In this document: in pieces, positions 59,567 to 64,000 of the stretch
Numbering within the stretch: position 1 is the first letter of the stretch
Layout: each line of letters opens with the position of its first letter
IMG/VR virus record: IMGVR_UViG_3300044451_000434
Coordinates: 100,108-164,107 of that record
Source: a virus
Length of the DNA: 64,000 bases
Strand: one strand, 5' to 3'
Notes under the pieces: model-generated
What the model was told of the DNA's origin: nothing
Database searches by the model: none
What the model saw: only the letters and a program-made list of their open reading frames with translations
Program-made: the position numbers and the translations under genes

Positions 59567-59742
59567 ACCTTCTACATCTCCTGTATATTTTTCGACTTGA
59601 GTCTTTCCACCTCAATTACCAACTGCTAGACAAGTATGTGGGCATCCTTCACCAGTCTTGAAAGCCGTGATGACTCCACCTCTGAGCGGAGCAACTTCCT
59701 GATGGTGGATATTTCACTTGGATTGAGGTGACTCAGCGGCAT
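59563..59742 (-). pseudogene. Small helical ORF with two in-frame TAG codons
   Basis: The frame from ATG 59742 reads 38 helical residues (SEISTIRKLLRSEVESSRLS...), hits TAG at 59626-59628, continues QLVIEVERLKSKNIQEM, hits TAG at 59572-59574, then ends KV-TGA. That TGA overlaps the AdoMet-decarboxylase ATG by four bases, like true gene junctions in this genome. So the full frame looks like one gene with two amber codons. It may be a pseudogene or amber readthrough; a short 38-residue gene ending at the first TAG is the plain alternative. Confidence 0.4.
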
Positions 59743-60211
59743 CTTCGGTCTTTGCACGGACAAACTCCTGTCGGGGCATGTATGGGAAAGACACCTCTCT
59801 TGCCTCGACGCCCTGAGGAGTGTTCTGATCTGAAATGAGCACCACAGCATGGGCATCGAACGAGGTTCCATCCGCCCGACGGAATACATGAACGCAGCGG
59901 GTGTTCTGCTGTTTTCCCTCGACATCAGCAGGATGCCATTCATCTTCTGCCCCCGTGAGCGGGGTGATGACCTGCATTTGGGAGAGACGACCGAATAGAG
60001 AAGACGCAAGCCACCTGCTTCGGTCGTCTCCAGGAAGTCCATCAAGGATCTCAAGCATCCTCAGCACTGACCTCTCGATGCGTATGATCCAGGGGTCTGT
60101 TGCGGAGCCCTGTCCAGCAGACTCTCTTGCCGTGGTGGCAGTTTTAAACTCCGAACGGGCAAAATCCGTAAGCATCGATGCGTTCAATTCCTTTACAACT
60201 TCAGTTGTCAT
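59714..60211 (-). CDS. Conserved phage-type unknown protein (165 aa)
   Basis: ATGA overlap with thioredoxin. Helical first third, then VITPLTGAEDEWHPADVEGK, QNTRCVHVFRRADG, DAHAVVLISD and SFPYMPRQEFV. The L-T-G-x-x-D-E-W...Q-N-x-R-C-x-H-V-F...F-P-Y-x-P order is one I associate with a small phage family of unknown function. Intact, with no odd stops. Confidence 0.7.
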   Translation of the reverse strand: MTTEVVKELNASMLTDFARSEFKTATTARESAGQGSATDPWIIRIERSVLRMLEILDGLPGDDRSRWLASSLFGRLSQMQVITPLTGAEDEWHPADVEGKQQNTRCVHVFRRADGTSFDAHAVVLISDQNTPQGVEAREVSFPYMPRQEFVRAKTEDAAESPQSK

Positions 60212-60564
60212 GACTGTTTCTCCTCATTTTTGTTGATGATTTCTTCAATAATATTACGATATTCTTTGACCCCACTGAGACCCGTGATCCGCCGTCTCTC
60301 CTGTCCGCCGTACCACAAGGTGACAGTGGGCAAAGCCTGTATGGAGTTTTTCCTAGCAAAGTCAACATTTGAATCACAGTCTAGCTTGACCACGCGGGCA
60401 CGCCCCGCGTATTCGGTAGCGAGTTGGTCCATGGTGGTGGCGAGCATTCGGCACGGACCGCACCAGTGCGCCCACCAGTCAACCAATACAGGTACATCAG
60501 ACTTTATGACAAGTGCCTCAAAGTCGGCAGCGTCTATCTTATGGGCTTTGTGCTGCGTGATCAT
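60208..60564 (-). CDS. Thioredoxin
   Basis: 118 residues from the ATG at 60564. Active site W-A-H-W-C-G-P-C at about 29-36, followed by the helix RMLATTMDQLATEYA and the cis-Pro strand Q-A-L-P-T-V. Reduces disulphides and could supply electrons to the class II ribonucleotide reductase tail. A GTG further upstream would add unlikely residues. Overlaps the following gene by ATGA. Confidence 0.92.
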   Translation of the reverse strand: MITQHKAHKIDAADFEALVIKSDVPVLVDWWAHWCGPCRMLATTMDQLATEYAGRARVVKLDCDSNVDFARKNSIQALPTVTLWYGGQERRRITGLSGVKEYRNIIEEIINKNEEKQS

Positions 60565-60574
60565 GTCACCAATC

Positions 60575-60946
60575 TTACGACCGTGGCGTGTCAGTTCTGG
60601 ACGGCAAGCAAATTTTTCCACTCTTTGGAACCGCTAGGTCAAAGGCCCTTTTGATGCCCTCTTTGCTAGACTCTGGAGCCACCCTGATAATCCCCCTGAG
60701 TCTGTCGAGCCAGTTTGCAACCGCATCTAGATACATCTAGAGGATGGTGTGTAGGATACTGACGGGTTGCTCATGCACATGTCCACGGCAAGTTTCTCTA
60801 GCGCCGGCCATGGCTTGCTAGAGTTTGGCATCTAGTTTGATATAGTCGTGCCCCCGTGCGCCCCATGTGGGTAATTGTTAAGAATGAGTGGTATGTTTTC
60901 GGAGGTCAAAAGTTGAATGAACTTGGTCTGCTGGTAGTCATCGATG
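60575..60946 (-). pseudogene. Decayed gene with frameshift and amber codons
   Basis: Reading from the left end of the minus-strand gap: one frame (60832-60946) reads WICIDDYQQTKFIQLLTSEN then IPLILNNYPHGAHGG but lacks an ATG. Past a run of five G bases the frame that stays natural is shifted by one: HDYIKLDAKL-TAG-QAMAGARETC, then VSILHTIL-TAG-MYLDAVANWLDRLRG, ending IRRAFDLAVPKSGKICLP-type residues at a TAA (60575). A single inserted G and two amber codons would explain it. The last part alone (60575-60736, MYLDAVANWLDRLRGIIRVA) could be a separate 53-residue gene. A mutated gene or sequence errors are both possible. Confidence 0.45.
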
Positions 60947-61948
60947 CAAATCCATTATGATGTCTATCTCATCTTGCAGTTCTGATATCTTCTTTTCGCA
61001 ACATTTGGCATCCCCACAGTTACGAAAGTCGGGGATCTCCAATTTGTCCAATTCATGATGAAGGTCGTCAGAGCGCATGTAACCTTTTGCATCTGATATC
61101 ATCATTGCTGCCAAGTTCTCGCTGTCTCTGCATATGTCTTCCATGGGCATATTGTAGTTAGACTTTGCTCTCTTCCACCAACTTGCGGCATCGGCGCCCT
61201 TGAGTTGGTGGTGTGATGTCATGTGCGGCTTCTTTCCAACTCTATTCTTCTTCTCTGCAGTTCTCTTCTGTCTTGTTGCTCTTTTCTTTTCATCATCGGT
61301 CATGCCGTGCGATGTTGATGGGGTCTGGCGAGACACTTTTTTAGATGGACGACATTTTGGGTACGCCCCCTTTGAGGCATCACTTCTTCCACAGGGCGGG
61401 TGCTTGCCATCCTCGTCTCTGCGCGATATGTCAACCCACTTCTCCTTGAACCATCTATCAAGGCTAGCAACCTTACCCATGCTGTCTTTTACCTCTTCGT
61501 ATGTCTCAGAGAATACTGCGCTATCGATTCTGTAGAAACCCCTATCTCCGTCCCGCATCAGTTGGTCCCCTGGTTTGAGCACCATGTCTTCCCCCCATGA
61601 TGCCTTGAAGCTTATCTCTTCTGGCCCCCTATACAGGGCCGCATATCTGATGTCCCCTTTGGGTCTGATATCTCCACCAATTTCCCCATCGTACTTGTTA
61701 CTGAAATTATCCTTATCAATGACATATACTTCGCTCTTGGGACCAGATATGAGTATGTCCCCCGGCATCCCCTCCTTCGAGGTCTTGTCGAGGTCGGTCA
61801 CTATCCTCTCCTTGCTCATCAGCACCGTGTAGGTGAGCGGCTGCATATTATCGTAATCGGCATCAGGCATATATCTGTAATTGATAGTTAATTTCTTCCT
61901 GACAGGTCTGAATTTAAGTTTTGACGCTATTTCTTCAATGTTTGCCAT
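60938..61948 (-). CDS. DUF5872-like basic protein (336 aa)
   Basis: N-terminal 140 residues have two beta-rich halves (NYRYMPDADYDNMQPLTYTV, GDILISGPKSEVYVIDKDNF). Residues about 160-235 carry ASLDRWFKEKWVDISRRDED, P-P-C-G-R-S-D and Y-P-K-C-R-P, then HGMTDDEKKRATRQKRTAEK. That W-F-K-E-K-W-V-D...C-G-R...Y-P-K-C pattern is the DUF5872-type domain seen in phages and bacteria, role unknown. The rest is helical with a Cys pair. GAGGG precedes the ATG, with a TATAAATA box just upstream. Confidence 0.75.
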   Translation of the reverse strand: MANIEEIASKLKFRPVRKKLTINYRYMPDADYDNMQPLTYTVLMSKERIVTDLDKTSKEGMPGDILISGPKSEVYVIDKDNFSNKYDGEIGGDIRPKGDIRYAALYRGPEEISFKASWGEDMVLKPGDQLMRDGDRGFYRIDSAVFSETYEEVKDSMGKVASLDRWFKEKWVDISRRDEDGKHPPCGRSDASKGAYPKCRPSKKVSRQTPSTSHGMTDDEKKRATRQKRTAEKKNRVGKKPHMTSHHQLKGADAASWWKRAKSNYNMPMEDICRDSENLAAMMISDAKGYMRSDDLHHELDKLEIPDFRNCGDAKCCEKKISELQDEIDIIMDLHR

Positions 61949-61960
61949 GCGACCCTCTGT

Positions 61961-61975
61961 GTATTAGTATTTATA
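61961..61975 (-). promoter_or_regulatory. TATAAATA-type late-promoter candidate
   Basis: On the minus strand TATAAATACTAATAC lies about 20 bases before the DUF5872-like ATG. It matches the T4 late-promoter consensus (TATAAATA). A single hit in AT-rich DNA is weak evidence. Confidence 0.4.
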
Positions 61976-62109
61976 TAAATTAATTATACACACCTTTAAG
62001 ACGCGTTAAGATCCTTTTATCAATATGTATTCATAGAGTGACATTACTATTTTTTATTTGTTGCCGTTTGAAGAATGTGCTGATGCACCCCTTCAAGAAA
62101 AAAATAAAA

Positions 62110-63132
62110 TTACAGATTTATTATTTTGCTGTCGAATATCCCTGCCGACCTCAAGCCAGAAATAAATGATTCACCCATTGCCCCTGGGCCCCATGTGCTG
62201 AGGGCAAACATTGAGCATTTTTCCCTGTCAAGTTGCATAGCAAGCATAGCAGACTTACGAAGATTGCTGTCACAAAATCCTGTTATGCCGTCAGCGATGC
62301 TCTCGTCAGTTGCTTTGTTTTTAAAACCAACAGAAGGCAGTCCACAGCATGCAGCTTCCAAGCAGACAAGACCAAGCGTGTCAGACATGCTTGGAAATAC
62401 AAGACACCTGTGCCTACGCATCTGATCTGCTAGAGAAAATTTGTCAAGCCTTCCGAGCATTCTTATGTTTTTGTGTTTTAGCATCTCATGATGCTCCATA
62501 GGACCTGATCCTGCAATTGAAACAAGAAGCCCGACATTAGCTAGTTCTCTTAGATGTTCTAATCCTTTTTCGGGAGATATTCTGCCTGCAAAAAGCAATT
62601 GTCCATCCAATTCAGAATATTCATATTTAAAGCATCTGTCCACGCCTCCGCGTAATACTGCAGATTTTTTCCCCCCAAGTGAACACGCAAATGAGTCTTT
62701 TGAGTTTCTGAAGAATCTGACATCAACTTTTGCTGTCCTTTTCGTGAGCCATCTTCCGAAAAGACCCCCTAATATTGGGATCATATTATTGAAAATAGAA
62801 TCCCAATCTGTGTGACTGCATGAACTGGTTGTTATACCCCTCTTTTTTGCAATTGTTAGACCGCATAGTCCCACTATCCCCTCTGTAGCAATATGGACAT
62901 GTTCAGGTTCAAATAAGTCTATCTTATTTTTCACAATCGACCATGCCGATAGCGGCGTGGCAATCGATAAGCCCGGACTGAATCGACCAGCAGGTATGCA
63001 TTTTATCCCTTCAAGATCAACCACCTGAACTTCATGTCCCATAGAAGACAACTCCGATGAGAGCCTGCTGACACCGACTGCAACTCCGTTCATCTGTCCC
63101 GAGTCAGTGTCTGTGACTATAGAGATCTTCAT
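62110..63132 (-). CDS. GT4 glycosyltransferase, Agt-like (glycolipid synthesis)
   Basis: 340 residues from the ATG at 63132, which overlaps the upstream stop by ATGA. GT-B fold: N-terminal M-K-I-S-I-V-T-D...N-G-V-A-V-G-V and the glycine-rich loop, V-H-I-A-T-E-G, then F-A-G-R-I-S-P-E-K-G and the F-P-S-M-S-D-T-L-G-L-V-C-L-E nucleotide-sugar site. Proteins of this type, paired with a PlcP-like phosphoesterase, make glycolipids (MGDG, glucuronic-acid-DAG) from diacylglycerol in phosphate-starved bacteria. The pairing here makes that role likely but not proven; a sugar transferase for another lipid or glycan is possible. Confidence 0.75.
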   Translation of the reverse strand: MKISIVTDTDSGQMNGVAVGVSRLSSELSSMGHEVQVVDLEGIKCIPAGRFSPGLSIATPLSAWSIVKNKIDLFEPEHVHIATEGIVGLCGLTIAKKRGITTSSCSHTDWDSIFNNMIPILGGLFGRWLTKRTAKVDVRFFRNSKDSFACSLGGKKSAVLRGGVDRCFKYEYSELDGQLLFAGRISPEKGLEHLRELANVGLLVSIAGSGPMEHHEMLKHKNIRMLGRLDKFSLADQMRRHRCLVFPSMSDTLGLVCLEAACCGLPSVGFKNKATDESIADGITGFCDSNLRKSAMLAMQLDREKCSMFALSTWGPGAMGESFISGLRSAGIFDSKIINL

Positions 63133-63872
63133 TTCGGTTTCCAGTGGTGTATTTCTAGGCTGCCATCGTGCGTCTCCCCGACCCACGAAGCATGTTCCAC
63201 CCAGTCGCCGCAATTGATGTAGGTGATTCCATCGATAATTCTCACCTCTGGATTGTGGATGTGCCCGCATATGACCCCGTCATAACCACGTCTTTTTGTG
63301 ATCGAAGCCATGGCGTTTTCCCAGCCAGTCATCCAATTAACTGCTCTTTTCACCTTGCGCTTGACGAACTTACTTGCCGACCATGGCTTCATTCCGCAGA
63401 GCCTCCGAGCCCTGTTGAGAAACTTTGACACCACCACTAGCATGTCATAGGCATGGCTTCCGAACACCGCAAGCCATGGTGCTAGCCTCACGGACGCATC
63501 TATCATGTCACCGTGGGTGACAAGAAACCTCCTCCCATCTGCGCACAGGTGGACGGTTTCAAGGGGTATCAGGCTGATGCCCGCGAACTCATCCGCAAAC
63601 TTCGCCCATTCGCGCATGAATTCGTCATGGTTTCCTGCCACCCAAAATGTCTTGCGCCCTTTACGTGCTGCCTTGAGAACCTTGATAATCGGTCGTGAAT
63701 CTTCCACCCTCCACCTCCACCTCCTGCGCAGGCGCCACCAATCAACGATGTCCCCCACGAGATAAATGGTTTCGGCATCAAGCGAATCGAGCCAGTCTGC
63801 TATTTGATCAACTTCAGCCCCGTCACTACCCAAATGCCAATCGCTTACGAAAACGGTTCTGAATTTGGGCAT
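63129..63872 (-). CDS. PlcP/LpxH-like metallophosphoesterase
   Basis: 247 residues. Metallophosphatase sites: Asp11-x-His13 (S-D-W-H-L-G-S), Gly40-Asp41 (L-V-G-D-I-V-D-W-W-R-L-R-R), Gly-Asn81-His82-Asp-Glu, His120-Gly-Asp and Gly-His204-x-His206. The W-R-L-R-R-R-W-R-W segment and the overall length fit PlcP, a phospholipase C that frees phosphate from membrane phospholipids in alphaproteobacteria, and also fit UDP-diacylglucosamine hydrolase (LpxH) relatives. Coupling to the Agt-like gene favours PlcP. No signal peptide. Confidence 0.75.
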   Translation of the reverse strand: MPKFRTVFVSDWHLGSDGAEVDQIADWLDSLDAETIYLVGDIVDWWRLRRRWRWRVEDSRPIIKVLKAARKGRKTFWVAGNHDEFMREWAKFADEFAGISLIPLETVHLCADGRRFLVTHGDMIDASVRLAPWLAVFGSHAYDMLVVVSKFLNRARRLCGMKPWSASKFVKRKVKRAVNWMTGWENAMASITKRRGYDGVICGHIHNPEVRIIDGITYINCGDWVEHASWVGETHDGSLEIHHWKPK

Positions 63873-63876
63873 GTTA

Positions 63877-64000
63877 TCACATTGGGGTAATTTTCCAACC
63901 AGATGCAGTCTTCACCCATTCGTGTGATTCCGCTGTTCTTCCGCCAAAAAGTCCTTTTAATCTACTGAAGAAACCTGGTTGACGGGCTCTATCTGTTTTG
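63877..64000 (-). CDS. Gene fragment at right edge
   Basis: Open frame from the right edge to TGA at 63877, 40 residues visible (FFSRLKGLFGGRTAESHEWV...). Start is outside the window. It lies four bases before the metallophosphoesterase, so it is in the same operon. Nothing else can be said. Confidence 0.5.
   Translation of the reverse strand, partial: KTDRARQPGFFSRLKGLFGGRTAESHEWVKTASGWKITPM

Noticed and set aside
59626-60054. 142-residue minus-strand frame covering the LTG-domain gene
   Set aside because: Its first 100 residues are an out-of-frame shadow of the 165-residue gene; only its C-terminal 38 residues look natural and are listed separately.
58665-60946. Reassigned genetic code for the whole genome
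   Set aside because: TAG and TGA clearly end many genes here (for example at 8205, 34494 and 51474, and all ATGA junctions), so a global change is not supported; only local readthrough or decay is possible.
63133-63270. 46-codon N-terminal extension of the GT4 gene
   Set aside because: It lies inside the metallophosphoesterase gene; the conserved GT4 start and the ATGA overlap fix the ATG at 63132.

Overview
The window is a stretch of a large tailed-phage (Caudoviricetes) genome. It is densely packed, moderately AT-rich, and most neighbouring genes overlap by 4 bases (ATGA or TTGA). It carries a large terminase, a portal, a head-maturation protease, long repetitive fibre proteins, a phage-type sigma factor, dUTPase, ribonucleotide reductase, ThyX and two tRNAs. 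No ribosomal RNA, integrase or plasmid functions are visible. A Gram-negative, probably aquatic host is inferred from an outer-membrane beta-barrel gene, a spanin-like lipoprotein and a pair of lipid-remodelling enzymes typical of marine proteobacteria. The major capsid gene is not seen and probably lies beyond the left edge, next to the protease. Layout: 0-13.5 kb (minus strand) is the packaging and head module, transcribed from terminase through about fifteen unknown, probably virion, proteins to the portal and prohead protease. 13.5-20.4 kb holds small genes and three long repeat-rich fibre genes. 20.4-21.1 kb is a hairpin-rich stretch with broken reading frames. 21.1-30.7 kb mixes a RecF/OLD-like ATPase with two plus-strand runs of Ala/Gly-rich or helical virion-like proteins and a TIGR03790-like protein. 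30.7-36.2 kb (minus) has nucleotide metabolism (dUTPase, class II ribonucleotide reductase), a DUF115-like protein, a sigma factor and small membrane proteins including a possible one-piece spanin. 36.3-48.3 kb has more probable virion proteins with a manganese-type superoxide dismutase among them, and a C5 DNA methyltransferase that appears to contain a second gene in another frame. 48.4-50.9 kb (plus) has a DEDD exonuclease, ThyX and a self-contained outer-membrane-barrel cassette closed by a strong terminator. 50.9-58.0 kb is a glycan island: methyltransferases, a PLOD-like glycosyltransferase, tandem paralogous glycosyltransferases and a GT10 fucosyltransferase. 58.0-62 kb has two tRNAs, an AdoMet-decarboxylase homologue, thioredoxin, and three reading frames broken by in-frame stops. 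62.1-63.9 kb has a metallophosphoesterase and GT4 glycosyltransferase pair. How it fits together: dUTPase, B12-dependent reductase, ThyX and thioredoxin would feed dTTP and dNTP synthesis. The sigma factor probably switches on late genes. The glycan island probably decorates fibres or the cell surface. The PlcP/Agt-like pair could strip phosphate from host phospholipids and replace them with glycolipids, freeing phosphate for phage DNA. The lipid-remodelling pair, the portal-nuclease fusion, the two-frame methyltransferase locus, the phage superoxide dismutase, the AdoMet-decarboxylase homologue and the PLOD-like enzyme are the most unusual content. All functional calls are from reading sequence motifs; no database search was run.
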